From: CAKSQL01 sp045649415
GTDB taxonomy: Bacteria; Bacillota; Clostridia; UBA1381
Assembly (NCBI GenBank): GCA_045649415.1
Contig: JAZRPY010000022.1
Location: 62,001-126,000 of the forward strand
Direction of reading: 5' to 3'
DNA length: 64,000 bases
This document shows positions 40,122-48,849 of the stretch, one piece after another. Position 1 is the stretch's first letter. Each line of letters starts with the position of its first letter. Both the position numbers and the translations under genes were made by a program. Below the pieces are notes generated by a model. It ran no database searches. It saw only the letters and a list, made by a program, of their open reading frames with translations, and had not been told where the DNA came from.

Positions 40122-42194
40122 TTATTTCTTAGTTGCTCTTTCATAGTTACATCCGTCGGTTATACAAACAACCTTTGCCTTTTTACCCTTTTTCTTCAAC
40201 AAAAGTCCACCACATTCGGGACATCTTTCGTCCTTAACAGGCTCATCCCAAGCCATAAAGTCACATTTGGGTGCATTTTCACAACCATAGTATAGCTTTC
40301 CTTTTCTGGACTTCTTAACCAAGATTTCTCCACTACACTTAGGACATATTGCACCTGTACCCTCTCTTATCATTTTAGTGTTCTTACACTCAGGGTATCC
40401 AGGACAAGCTAAAAATCGTCCGAATTTTGATATTTTATATACCATTCTTCGTCCACATTTTTCGCATATAACATCCGATTCCTCGTCCTTGATTTTAATT
40501 TTTGAAATTTCGCTTTCTGCTTTTTTCAAGTTTTTCTCAAAATCAGGATAGAATTCCTCAATTACCTTCTTCCACTTCCTTGTTCCGTCCTCTACATCAT
40601 CCAGCTGCTTTTCCATATTGGCAGTAAATTCAATATCGACGATATTCTGGAAGCTATTCTTCATAATATCATTAACAACCATACCAAGCTCGGTTGGTAC
40701 CAATTGCTTTTTGCTTCTCGCAACATAGCCTCTTGAAATAATAAGTGTAATTGTTGGAGCATAGGTACTTGGTCGGCCTATTCCGTTTTCTTCCAATGCA
40801 CGAACTAAAGTTGCTTCAGTAAATCTCTGAGGTGGTTGTGTGAAATGTTGCTTTCTTTCTATTTCATCAAGCTTTAAGCATTGACCTTCCTTTAGTTTTG
40901 GAAGCATCTTTTCCCTTTCCTCTGCTTCATCCACACCCTCTGTGTAAACTGTTGTGAAGCCCTTGAATTTTATTGCAGAGCCACTTGCTTTAAAGCTATA
41001 ACCATTTGCCTCTATTGTAGCATTCACAGTGTCATATATTGCTGCTTGCATCTGGCTTGCAACAAATCTGTCCCAGATAAGCTTATATAACTTATACTGG
41101 TCAGGTGGTAGCTTTGATTTTACATCCGACGGAAGAATATTGACGCTTGTGGGACGAATTGCCTCGTGAGCATCCTGAGCATTTTTCTTTGCCTTATATA
41201 TTCTTTCCTTAACATATTCTGCTCCATATTTTATTTTTATAAAAGAAATAAGATCCTTTTGTGCCTCGTCGGAAATTCTCAGGGAGTCAGTTCTCATATA
41301 TGTTATAAGACCAACTGTTCCTATTTTTCCACCTACATTTACACCTTCATATAAGCTCTGTGCTGCTTGCATTGTACGGGCAGTATTAAAGCCTATTTTT
41401 CTCAAAGCATCCTGTTGGAGTGTACTTGTTGTGAAGGGTGGTGGTGGATTTTTCAAAAGCTCACCTGCTTTGATTGACTTAACCTTGAATTGCTCATTTT
41501 TAACTAAAGATACAATTTTCTCTGCATCCTCGGCACAGGTCAACTCTTCCTCTTTATTTTCCTTGCCAAAATACCTTGCCAAGAAGGTTTTCTTGCCATC
41601 GGACAGTTCAGCCTCCACAGTCCAGAACTCTCTTGGCACAAAGTCAAGAATTTCCTCCTCCCTGTCACAAATCATTTTAGTTGCAACAGATTGAACTCTT
41701 CCTGCACTTAATCCCTTCTTTACCTTTTCCCATAATAGTGGGCTTATTTTATATCCAACAATTCTATCCAGTACTCGTCTTGCCTGTTGTGCGTCAACAA
41801 GATTCATATCGATTCCTCTTGGACTTTTAATTGCCTTTTTAACAGCGTCCTTTGTTATTTCATTAAAGGTCACTCTGCAATTTGAATTGGTGTCAATCTT
41901 CAAAACATTTGCAAGATGCCAACTGATTGCCTCTCCCTCTCGGTCAGGGTCAGTTGCAAGATATATAACATCAGCATTTTTTGCTTCTCTTTTTAATTGA
42001 GATAAAAGGTTACCCTTACCTCTGATAGTTATATACTTTGGCTCAAATCCATTTTCAGTATCAACACCTAATTGACTTTTCGGCAAATCGATAATATGTC
42101 CCATAGATGCGATTACGCTATAACCGTTGCCCAAATATTTTTTTATTGTTCCTGCCTTTGCAGGTGACTCAACAATCAATAGCTTTTTTGTCAT
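40122..42194 (-). CDS. topA: DNA topoisomerase I
   Basis: Type IA enzyme relaxing negative supercoils. 690 residues from ATG 42194 (MTKKLLIVESPAKAGTIKK); a further ATG at 42203 is very close to GAGGGG. Toprim motifs VESPAKAGTIKKYLG and ATDPDREGEAISWHLA bind Mg; the active-site Tyr is in VGLITYMRTDSLRIS. Three C-terminal four-cysteine zinc ribbons follow (CEKCGRRM...CPGYPEC, CPKCSGE...CENAPKC, CPECGG...CITDGC). It follows dprA directly, the standard dprA-topA-trmFO order. Confidence 0.97.
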   Translation of the reverse strand: MTKKLLIVESPAKAGTIKKYLGNGYSVIASMGHIIDLPKSQLGVDTENGFEPKYITIRGKGNLLSQLKREAKNADVIYLATDPDREGEAISWHLANVLKIDTNSNCRVTFNEITKDAVKKAIKSPRGIDMNLVDAQQARRVLDRIVGYKISPLLWEKVKKGLSAGRVQSVATKMICDREEEILDFVPREFWTVEAELSDGKKTFLARYFGKENKEEELTCAEDAEKIVSLVKNEQFKVKSIKAGELLKNPPPPFTTSTLQQDALRKIGFNTARTMQAAQSLYEGVNVGGKIGTVGLITYMRTDSLRISDEAQKDLISFIKIKYGAEYVKERIYKAKKNAQDAHEAIRPTSVNILPSDVKSKLPPDQYKLYKLIWDRFVASQMQAAIYDTVNATIEANGYSFKASGSAIKFKGFTTVYTEGVDEAEEREKMLPKLKEGQCLKLDEIERKQHFTQPPQRFTEATLVRALEENGIGRPSTYAPTITLIISRGYVARSKKQLVPTELGMVVNDIMKNSFQNIVDIEFTANMEKQLDDVEDGTRKWKKVIEEFYPDFEKNLKKAESEISKIKIKDEESDVICEKCGRRMVYKISKFGRFLACPGYPECKNTKMIREGTGAICPKCSGEILVKKSRKGKLYYGCENAPKCDFMAWDEPVKDERCPECGGLLLKKKGKKAKVVCITDGCNYERATKK

Positions 42195-42212
42195 TTCTAT
42201 CATTACCCCTCT

Positions 42213-43349
42213 TTAGATTTCAAGTTTATAATTGTCACCGGGAAGCTTACGGATAAATCCCATCATTTCAAGCATAGGCAATAATGAATTAAGACTCCCT
42301 ATATCCATTTTAGTTTTTACTCTTATATCCTCAATGTGCATATTTCTCTCAATTAAAAGACTAATGATTTCCTTTTCTTCAGGCTTTAGTAAGGCATATT
42401 TTTCGTCATCTAATGAGATTTTTCTCACATTGTTTATTTTCTCATTATTAACTGCCTCAGGTACCTGAAGCTTTTCCACATCCTTAGGATACTCGGCTAT
42501 TATGTCCATAAAAGAATCTGTGAGCCTTGCACCCTGCTTTATCAACTGATTTGTACCCTTTGAATTATGGTCTGAAATTTTCCCAGGCACTGCAAACAAA
42601 TCTCTGCCATGCTCATAGGCATAATTCGCAGTGATAAGTGCTCCACTCTGCACAGGTGCTTCGGTTACTAAAATTCCTCTTGATAGGCCACTTATTATTC
42701 TGTTCCTCTCAGGAAAATGTAAGCCCAATGGTCTTGTTTTTGGTGGGTATTCAGATATTAAAGTGCCATTTTCTGCAATTTGTTCCATAAGCTCCCTGTT
42801 CTCAGGAGGATACACAACATCCAACCCATTCCCAAGAACTGCAATAGTCTTGTTGCCTGCTCTTAATGCTCCACGGGCTGCAGCACTATCAATACCTTTT
42901 GCCATACCACTTACAATGGTTATTCCTCTTTTTGCCAAATCATAGCATATATTTTCAGTTACCTTCATTCCATACTCTGTGCATTTCCTTGTCCCGACAA
43001 CTCCAATTGTGAGAAGTCTGTCCCATTGCATTATTTCGCCCTTCACATATAAAACATATGGTGGCGAGTCTGTTAATCTTAAAATATCAGGATAATCTAT
43101 GTCATCATAGGTGAGAATTTTCGAGCCTATATTTTCTGATTCCTTTATAATCTTTTCAGCATGGGATAGGTCTTTGGAATTTAAAACAAGCGCATCTGCC
43201 CTTGTTATTCCAACAACTCCTGAATACTCCTTATAATCTGCTTTATAGATTTCCTCAACAGTTTCAAAGTGTTCCAACAAGGCAGTTACTTTATTTGGAA
43301 ATATTCCCGATAAATTCCTGAGCCATACCCAATAAATTAAATTATCCAT
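42213..43349 (-). CDS. dprA: DNA-processing protein DprA
   Basis: Loads RecA on incoming single-stranded DNA in natural transformation. 378 residues: N-terminal helical region (about 1-70), Rossmann-like core (GVVGTRKCTEYGMKVTENIC, VSGMAKGIDSAAARGALRAG, AVLGNGLDVVYPPENREL, FPERNRIISGLSRGILVTEA, HGRDLFAVPG), and a C-terminal winged helix (LLIERNMHIEDIRVKTKMDI). Retention does not prove competence, since DprA is kept in many non-transformable Clostridia. It heads a six-gene operon from a strong promoter at 43390-43418. Confidence 0.95.
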   Translation of the reverse strand: MDNLIYWVWLRNLSGIFPNKVTALLEHFETVEEIYKADYKEYSGVVGITRADALVLNSKDLSHAEKIIKESENIGSKILTYDDIDYPDILRLTDSPPYVLYVKGEIMQWDRLLTIGVVGTRKCTEYGMKVTENICYDLAKRGITIVSGMAKGIDSAAARGALRAGNKTIAVLGNGLDVVYPPENRELMEQIAENGTLISEYPPKTRPLGLHFPERNRIISGLSRGILVTEAPVQSGALITANYAYEHGRDLFAVPGKISDHNSKGTNQLIKQGARLTDSFMDIIAEYPKDVEKLQVPEAVNNEKINNVRKISLDDEKYALLKPEEKEIISLLIERNMHIEDIRVKTKMDIGSLNSLLPMLEMMGFIRKLPGDNYKLEI

Positions 43350-43389
43350 TACCTATACCCTTTATCCCGATTTTTTCACAATTACTACT

Positions 43390-43418
43390 ATTATAATATC
43401 AAAATTATAATTAGTCAA
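43390..43418 (-). promoter_or_regulatory. Sigma-A promoter of the dprA-topA operon
   Basis: -35 TTGACT (43413-43418), 17-nt spacer, -10 TATAAT (43390-43395) on the minus strand. Confidence 0.75.
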
Positions 43419-43426
43419 TTGATTTT

Positions 43427-44209
43427 TTAAAAATCCACATTCCTTTGCCTTTGTGCCTCGTACATAATCACTGCAGCGGCAACACCAACATTCAGAGATT
43501 CTGCCTCCCCTAAGATGGGTATTTTTATACATTGGTCGGCAATATTTAAAACGCTGTCACTAATTCCATTAGCTTCATTTCCCACAACAATTATATTCGG
43601 CTTTTTATAATCTGCCTTGGTGTAGGAAATTGTGTTTTCTCCCAAAGCACCACAATAAATTAAAAAGCCATCCTTCTTCAATTTATTCAAATCGTCAAGC
43701 GTTACCTTTTCATAAACCTTTATGTGAAAAAATGAACCCATACTGGAACGGATTACTTTGGGGCTATATAAATCAGCACAATTCTCCGACAACAACACTC
43801 CATCAAAGCCCACCGCATCGGCAGTTCTTAAAATTGTGCCAAGATTTCCCGGATCACTCACAGAATCGCAGTATATATAAAGCTTATCCTTGTTAAGTTC
43901 AATATCCCTTACATCCTTCATTGAAATAACTGCTAAAACTCCCTGTGGCGCGTCGGTGTCACATAAAGCATCAAACATATAGTCAGGAACAACATATGTG
44001 CTTATATCCTCAGTTTTGAAAGAATTTTCAGCATACAGGCTTTCACTCATAAATATCATTTGAATATCTGTATTTGAGGACATCGCATCCTTCACCGACT
44101 TTATACCCTCAACTGTAAACAATTTATTCTTCTGTCTGTTCTTTTTTAAAAGCAAGGATTTTACAAGCTTATATTTTTGGTTTTGATTACTTTTTATCTC
44201 ATATACCAT
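43427..44209 (-). CDS. TrmH/SpoU family RNA 2'-O-methyltransferase
   Basis: SAM-dependent RNA ribose methylase of the SPOUT superfamily. 260 residues: an N-terminal substrate-binding domain (KLFTVEGIKSVKDAMSSN, about 1-95) and the knotted catalytic domain with motif 1 DPGNLGTILRTADAVGFDG, motif 2 IIVVGNEANGIS and motif 3 IPILGEAESLNVGVAAAVIM. The target (23S rRNA or tRNA) cannot be told from sequence. It is the last gene after the M42 cluster, 23 nt downstream. Confidence 0.92.
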   Translation of the reverse strand: MVYEIKSNQNQKYKLVKSLLLKKNRQKNKLFTVEGIKSVKDAMSSNTDIQMIFMSESLYAENSFKTEDISTYVVPDYMFDALCDTDAPQGVLAVISMKDVRDIELNKDKLYIYCDSVSDPGNLGTILRTADAVGFDGVLLSENCADLYSPKVIRSSMGSFFHIKVYEKVTLDDLNKLKKDGFLIYCGALGENTISYTKADYKKPNIIVVGNEANGISDSVLNIADQCIKIPILGEAESLNVGVAAAVIMYEAQRQRNVDF

Positions 44210-44232
44210 AACCTTTTCTCCCGTCCCCTTAT

Positions 44233-45207
44233 TTATATGGGATAGTTTTCTAAAAATGCAACAACAAGGTCAATAACTGCCTGGATATCATTTATATCTG
44301 CCATCTCTGATGGTGAATGAATATATCTTGTGGGAATTGAAATTCCACCTGTTTTTATTCCGTCCTTTGTGATATGAATTGCACCTGCATCAGTTCCACC
44401 ATCTGTGAGATTTTCAAGCTGATATGGAATTTTATTATTTTTCGCAAGCTCAATCAAGGCATTTCTTACTTCTCTATGGCAAATAACACTTCTGTCCATT
44501 ACCTTGATTGCAGCACCCTTGCCCAAGCTAACTGCCATTTTATCACAATTGGGAGTATCACCTGTGTCTGTCACATCAACTGCAATGGCAGCATCAGGAC
44601 TAATTGAGTATGCAGCAGTTCTTGCACCTCTTAAGCCTACCTCCTCCTGACTTGTGAACACAAAGTATATATCGTTATCACTTTTTGTTTTTTTCATTGC
44701 CTCAATCAATGCATAGCATCCTGCACGATTATCCAACGCCTTTGAAATGACTCTGTCGTTCCTTGTTTGAAAGCTTCCTTCAAAAACGCCTGTGTCACCA
44801 ATATCCAAAAGCTCCATAACCTCTTCTTTTGAGCATACTCCAATGTCAATATACATTTTTTGAGCTTTTAAATCCTTGTTCTCATTCTCGGTATAGATAA
44901 CACCAACAATATTATTCTTAAATACAACTCGTCTGCCCAACAACTCCTTTTGGTATAATCCTCCGACATTCGAAAAACGAATAAATCCATTCTCCTCAAT
45001 ATAGGTTATAATCACACCTATTTCATCCATATGAGCAGCAAGCATTATTTTCTTTTTCGTTCCTTTTTTTCGGGCAATAAGATTTCCTAAAGTATCTTCA
45101 TAAATCTCGTCTGCATAGTCCTTTATCTCATTTTTAATCACATCAGATATAGCACTCTCACTACCTGATGCTGCTCCTGTCTGCGTTAATTTTTTTAATA
45201 ATTCCAT
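44233..45207 (-). CDS. M42 family metallopeptidase (third of tandem trio)
   Basis: Cytosolic dizinc aminopeptidase of the TET/glutamyl-aminopeptidase type, 324 residues. Metal and catalytic positions: AAHMDEIGVI (His, Asp), KALDNRAGC (bridging Asp), SQEEVGLRGARTAA (general base Glu-Glu), AVDVTDTGDTP (Asp) and YIHSPSEMAD (His). All ligands are present, so it should be active. It starts 3 nt after the second paralogue. M42 enzymes assemble as dodecamers and trim peptides made by larger proteases. Confidence 0.93.
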   Translation of the reverse strand: MELLKKLTQTGAASGSESAISDVIKNEIKDYADEIYEDTLGNLIARKKGTKKKIMLAAHMDEIGVIITYIEENGFIRFSNVGGLYQKELLGRRVVFKNNIVGVIYTENENKDLKAQKMYIDIGVCSKEEVMELLDIGDTGVFEGSFQTRNDRVISKALDNRAGCYALIEAMKKTKSDNDIYFVFTSQEEVGLRGARTAAYSISPDAAIAVDVTDTGDTPNCDKMAVSLGKGAAIKVMDRSVICHREVRNALIELAKNNKIPYQLENLTDGGTDAGAIHITKDGIKTGGISIPTRYIHSPSEMADINDIQAVIDLVVAFLENYPI

Positions 45208-45210
45208 TTT

Positions 45211-46239
45211 TTATATCCTCTCTTGTATAAAAGCTTCAATGTTTTCAAGAAATTTTTCTCCAAGCTTATTCATAGCCTCAATATCTTTTTTTGACACAAC
45301 CGATACAGGTGAATGAATATATCTTGCAGGAACTGATAAGGCGGCAGTTTTCACGCCCTTTCCCGACAAATGAATTGCTCCTGCATCATTACCGCCACGG
45401 GTTGTTCTTTTGTATTGACAAGGAATTTTATTATCCTCTGCAAGCTTTATTAGTTTGTTTCTGAAATCCTGAAGAACAATAGTTGATGCATCCATCATAG
45501 TTACACTCACACCCTTACCAAGCTCTGTAACATACTCAGATTCCTTTGTGCCATACACATCAAGGCAAGTTGTTGCTTCAAATACAAGTGCTAAGTCAGG
45601 CTCAATTTTTGCAGCCACAATTCTTGCACCTCTCAAACCTACCTCCTCCTGAACCAAAAAGCAAAAATATGTGTCATATATAACATTTTTTTTGATAAGG
45701 TCCATAAGAACTGCACAACCAACCCTGTCGTCAATGGCTTTTCCTTTGATTTTATCCTCACCAAACTCTGTGGTTTTAGTATCAAAGGCAACCAAGTCGC
45801 CTAATTCAACAAGCTTTTCTGCTTCCTTTTTGGATTCTGCACCAATGTCAATATACAAGGCTTTCATTTTCGGCACAGCATCTCTTTCTTCTTTAGTCTG
45901 GAGATGAATTGCCTTCATACCAATAATTCCGGGGATTTTATTTTTTCCCACTCTCACTCTTTTTGAGATAACCACTTTTTCATCAATTCCACCCACAGTT
46001 TTGAATTTCAAAAAACCCTTATCGGTGATTTCACTCACAATAAAGCCAACCTCATCCATATGGGCAGAAAGCATTATCCTTTTATCACTCTTTTTTCCCT
46101 TTTTTAAGGCAATCATATTCCCCATTGAGTCAATGGTTATTTCATCTGCATATTTTTTTATTTTATCCTTTATAAATTCCCTGACATCTTCCTCACCTGA
46201 ACTGACTCCGTCAAGGTTGCATAATTCTTCTAATAGCAT
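45211..46239 (-). CDS. M42 family metallopeptidase (second of tandem trio)
   Basis: 342 residues. Metal and catalytic positions: SAHMDEVGFIV, KAIDDRVGC, VQEEVGLRGARIVAAKIEP, FEATTCLDV and YIHSPVSVV. At the position where both paralogues carry Asp (AVDVT, AIDVC) this one has Glu (VFEAT), a change also known in the family that may shift substrate preference. Its start overlaps the stop of the upstream paralogue by 10 nt, so translation is coupled. Confidence 0.93.
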   Translation of the reverse strand: MLLEELCNLDGVSSGEEDVREFIKDKIKKYADEITIDSMGNMIALKKGKKSDKRIMLSAHMDEVGFIVSEITDKGFLKFKTVGGIDEKVVISKRVRVGKNKIPGIIGMKAIHLQTKEERDAVPKMKALYIDIGAESKKEAEKLVELGDLVAFDTKTTEFGEDKIKGKAIDDRVGCAVLMDLIKKNVIYDTYFCFLVQEEVGLRGARIVAAKIEPDLALVFEATTCLDVYGTKESEYVTELGKGVSVTMMDASTIVLQDFRNKLIKLAEDNKIPCQYKRTTRGGNDAGAIHLSGKGVKTAALSVPARYIHSPVSVVSKKDIEAMNKLGEKFLENIEAFIQERI

Positions 46240-47267
46240 AGGAATTCCTCCCTGTTATCATTTAAATCAAGTATAAACTTAGTTATAAGCTCTGCAGTTA
46301 GTTTACAATCCCTTACATCAACCGTTTCAACAGAGGTGTGCATATACTTTAGTGGAATGGATAAAAGTCCTGTGGGAACTCCCCATTTTGCAACCTGAAT
46401 TGCCCATGCATCCGTTCCGGTGTCCCCTCCATCTACATCAAGAGATACCTTGATTTTATTTTTCTTTGCCACTGACTTCAGTCTTTTTAAAACTAATGGG
46501 TGTATGTTAGGGCCAATTGATATAACTGTTCCCGAGCCTGTGGAAAAAGCGTTTTCCAAGTTGTCCGGAGTGACTCCGTGACACACATCAATTGCAATTG
46601 CAACATCAGGGCATATTCCATAAGCTGCCACCTTCGCACCTCTTAAGCCTACCTCCTCCTGAGTTGCACACACAGCATATACATCCACATCCAAATCAAG
46701 CTTTGATAGCTTTTTAAAGCAAGTTATAAGTGCGGCAATCCCTGCTCTGTCGTCAAGAGTTTTTAGGCTTAATTGATTTTTTGAAAGCTTACCAACAGAT
46801 TGGGCAAAGGTTATTGTATCTCCAACCGATACAAGCTCTCTTAACTTATCAGCACTATAGCCTGTGTCAATATACATATCCTTTATTGCAGTCATCTTCT
46901 TATCGTCCCCATCCATAAGATGAGGAGGCTTTGAGCCAATCACTCCGATAATATTCTCTTTTCCATGAACAACCACCTCTAAGGAAGGCAAAATTCGTCT
47001 ATCCACCCCTCCGACAGGTGTGAAGGTGATAAATCCTCTTTCATCTATATCCTTAACCATAAGTCCGATTTCGTCCATATGTGCCTCTATCATAATTTTG
47101 AAGGCATCAAGGTTATTGCTTTTTTTCACAGCAATGATATTATCAAGATTATCCGTTTTAATTTCATCTGCATAGGGTACGAAATATTCCTTGATTTTAT
47201 CGGATATTCCATATTCAAAGCCTGAAATTCCCCTCAGGTCACTTAAGGCTTTTATAAGCTTTTCCAT
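46230..47267 (-). CDS. M42 family metallopeptidase (first of tandem trio)
   Basis: 345 residues. Metal and catalytic positions: EAHMDEIGLMV, KTLDDRAGI, TQEEVGLRGAKVAAYGICP, AIDVCHGVTPDN and YMHTSVETVD. The Cys-His in IDVCHG differs from the usual Thr at that place. Starts 31 nt after murD, in the same operon. The three proteins are clearly diverged from one another rather than recent copies. Confidence 0.93.
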   Translation of the reverse strand: MEKLIKALSDLRGISGFEYGISDKIKEYFVPYADEIKTDNLDNIIAVKKSNNLDAFKIMIEAHMDEIGLMVKDIDERGFITFTPVGGVDRRILPSLEVVVHGKENIIGVIGSKPPHLMDGDDKKMTAIKDMYIDTGYSADKLRELVSVGDTITFAQSVGKLSKNQLSLKTLDDRAGIAALITCFKKLSKLDLDVDVYAVCATQEEVGLRGAKVAAYGICPDVAIAIDVCHGVTPDNLENAFSTGSGTVISIGPNIHPLVLKRLKSVAKKNKIKVSLDVDGGDTGTDAWAIQVAKWGVPTGLLSIPLKYMHTSVETVDVRDCKLTAELITKFILDLNDNREEFLCY

Positions 47268-47298
47268 AAACTAATTCCTTTCCTTATCTAAGAATATT

Positions 47299-48672
47299 TT
47301 AAAAACTGTTTACTATATCCTTAAAGGTTCTTCCTCTTTCCTCAAAGTTTTTAAACTTATCAAAGCTTGTGCTTGCAGGAGATAAAAGAACAACATCCCC
47401 TTCTTTTGCATTATCCTTTGCTATACTAACTGCTTCCTTATAGTTTTCACAAAAAACAATCTTAACACTTGTTTCAATTCCCTTTTTTCTGGCATTGTTT
47501 ATAACTGCTTCATTGATTTTGTCGGCAGTCGCACCTGTTAGAATAAGAAGCTTAACCTTATTCTCAATAGGCTCACCTATGTCATCATATGGAATACCTT
47601 TATCCTTACCACCTGCAATCAGAATAATTTTTTTCTCAAATACCGACAGAGCATTGATAGTTCTATTCGGGCTTGAATCAATGGAGCTATTATAGAATTT
47701 AACTCCGTCAAGCTCACGAACAAATTCAAGTCTGTGCTCAACTCCTCCAAAGGTTTTTGCAATATAGGAAATTGTTTCTTTATCCACAAGCTCCGAAACT
47801 GCACCGATTGCTGCCATATAATTTTCAACATTGTGAGTGCCCGGCAACTTTATATCCTCTATTTTTAAAATCTCCTCACCATTTTTAAATATGCAATTAT
47901 TTTTTACACAAATATCTGCATCAATTTTTGATGAAAAGCCAATTTTTCTTCCGTCTTTTGATTTTCCTATTTCTGCAGTGACATCATTTGATTCATTATA
48001 AACTAAAATATCTTCAACGCTCTGGTAGAGCATAATATTCTTCTTTGCATCAATATACTCATCATAATCCTTGTGCACATCAAGATGATTAGGCGAAATA
48101 TTGGTGATTACTGCTATATGTGGAGAGTTTTTAATTGTGTGCAATTGAAAGCTTGAAAGCTCAAGTACAACGAAGTCATCCTCCCCTATCTCATCAGTTT
48201 TTGTAAGGAGTGGGTTTCCTATATTCCCTCCGAGCCATGTTTTATATCCCTGATGGGTAAGCATTTTATGAATCAGGGTTGTGGTGGTTGTTTTTCCATC
48301 ACTGCCTGTCACTGCAATTATTTTTCCCGGACAGACTTTCAAAAAAACTTCCATTTCAGATGTTACCACAGCATCATTTTCTCTTGCCTTTTCAAGTGCA
48401 GGCACATCATATCTCATACCGGGAGTTTTAAATATCAGCTCCTGACACAAATTATCAAGATAATTTTCACCAAGAGATAAACCTACTCCCATAGCCTTTA
48501 ATTCATCAACTACCTCTCCTAACTTTTCCTCGTCTGTTTTATCAAAAGCAGTAACACTTGCCCCATTTTTAACTAAAAAATCTATTAAAGGACGATTGCT
48601 TATACCTATACCGATAACTGCAACCTTCTTATTTTTCACATATTCTTTAAATTTATCAAAAGCACTGCTCAT
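47299..48672 (-). CDS. murD: UDP-N-acetylmuramoylalanine--D-glutamate ligase
   Basis: Adds D-Glu to UDP-MurNAc-L-Ala in peptidoglycan synthesis. 457 residues. N-terminal Rossmann-like UDP-binding domain (VAVIGIGISNRPLIDFL), the ATP loop AVTGSDGKTTTTTLIHKML, the central ELSSFQLHTI and ITNISPNHLDVH, and the C-terminal LILTGATADKINEA with DVVLLSPASTSFDKFKNFEE. It is away from the usual mur/dcw cluster and heads an operon with three M42 peptidases. Own promoter upstream. Confidence 0.96.
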   Translation of the reverse strand: MSSAFDKFKEYVKNKKVAVIGIGISNRPLIDFLVKNGASVTAFDKTDEEKLGEVVDELKAMGVGLSLGENYLDNLCQELIFKTPGMRYDVPALEKARENDAVVTSEMEVFLKVCPGKIIAVTGSDGKTTTTTLIHKMLTHQGYKTWLGGNIGNPLLTKTDEIGEDDFVVLELSSFQLHTIKNSPHIAVITNISPNHLDVHKDYDEYIDAKKNIMLYQSVEDILVYNESNDVTAEIGKSKDGRKIGFSSKIDADICVKNNCIFKNGEEILKIEDIKLPGTHNVENYMAAIGAVSELVDKETISYIAKTFGGVEHRLEFVRELDGVKFYNSSIDSSPNRTINALSVFEKKIILIAGGKDKGIPYDDIGEPIENKVKLLILTGATADKINEAVINNARKKGIETSVKIVFCENYKEAVSIAKDNAKEGDVVLLSPASTSFDKFKNFEERGRTFKDIVNSF

Positions 48673-48714
48673 ATTATATAATTCTCCTTAAAATACAAAA
48701 ATTTCTCCTCTTGT

Positions 48715-48743
48715 ATAATACCATAAAATGTTAAATTTTACAA
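48715..48743 (-). promoter_or_regulatory. Promoter of the murD operon
   Basis: -35 TTGTAA (48738-48743), 17-nt spacer, -10 TATTAT (48715-48720) on the minus strand. Confidence 0.55.
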
Positions 48744-48806
48744 GAGTAAAATTTGAAATATGTGTGCTAAAAATCGACATAATAGCAATTGTTTAACAAA
48801 TAAAGA

Positions 48807-48839
48807 AAGACCTGAAATTTATTTAAAATTTCAGGTCTT
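48807..48839 (-). terminator. Terminator of the uvrC-to-ispH operon
   Basis: AAGACCTGAAATTT / AAATTTCAGGTCTT hairpin just after the IspH-S1 stop, T-rich on the minus strand. Confidence 0.8.
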
Positions 48840-48849
48840 ATTTTCTTAA

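Noticed and set aside
47619..47831. Minus-strand ORF inside murD in another frame
   Set aside because: Fully embedded in a conserved gene; no independent start signal.
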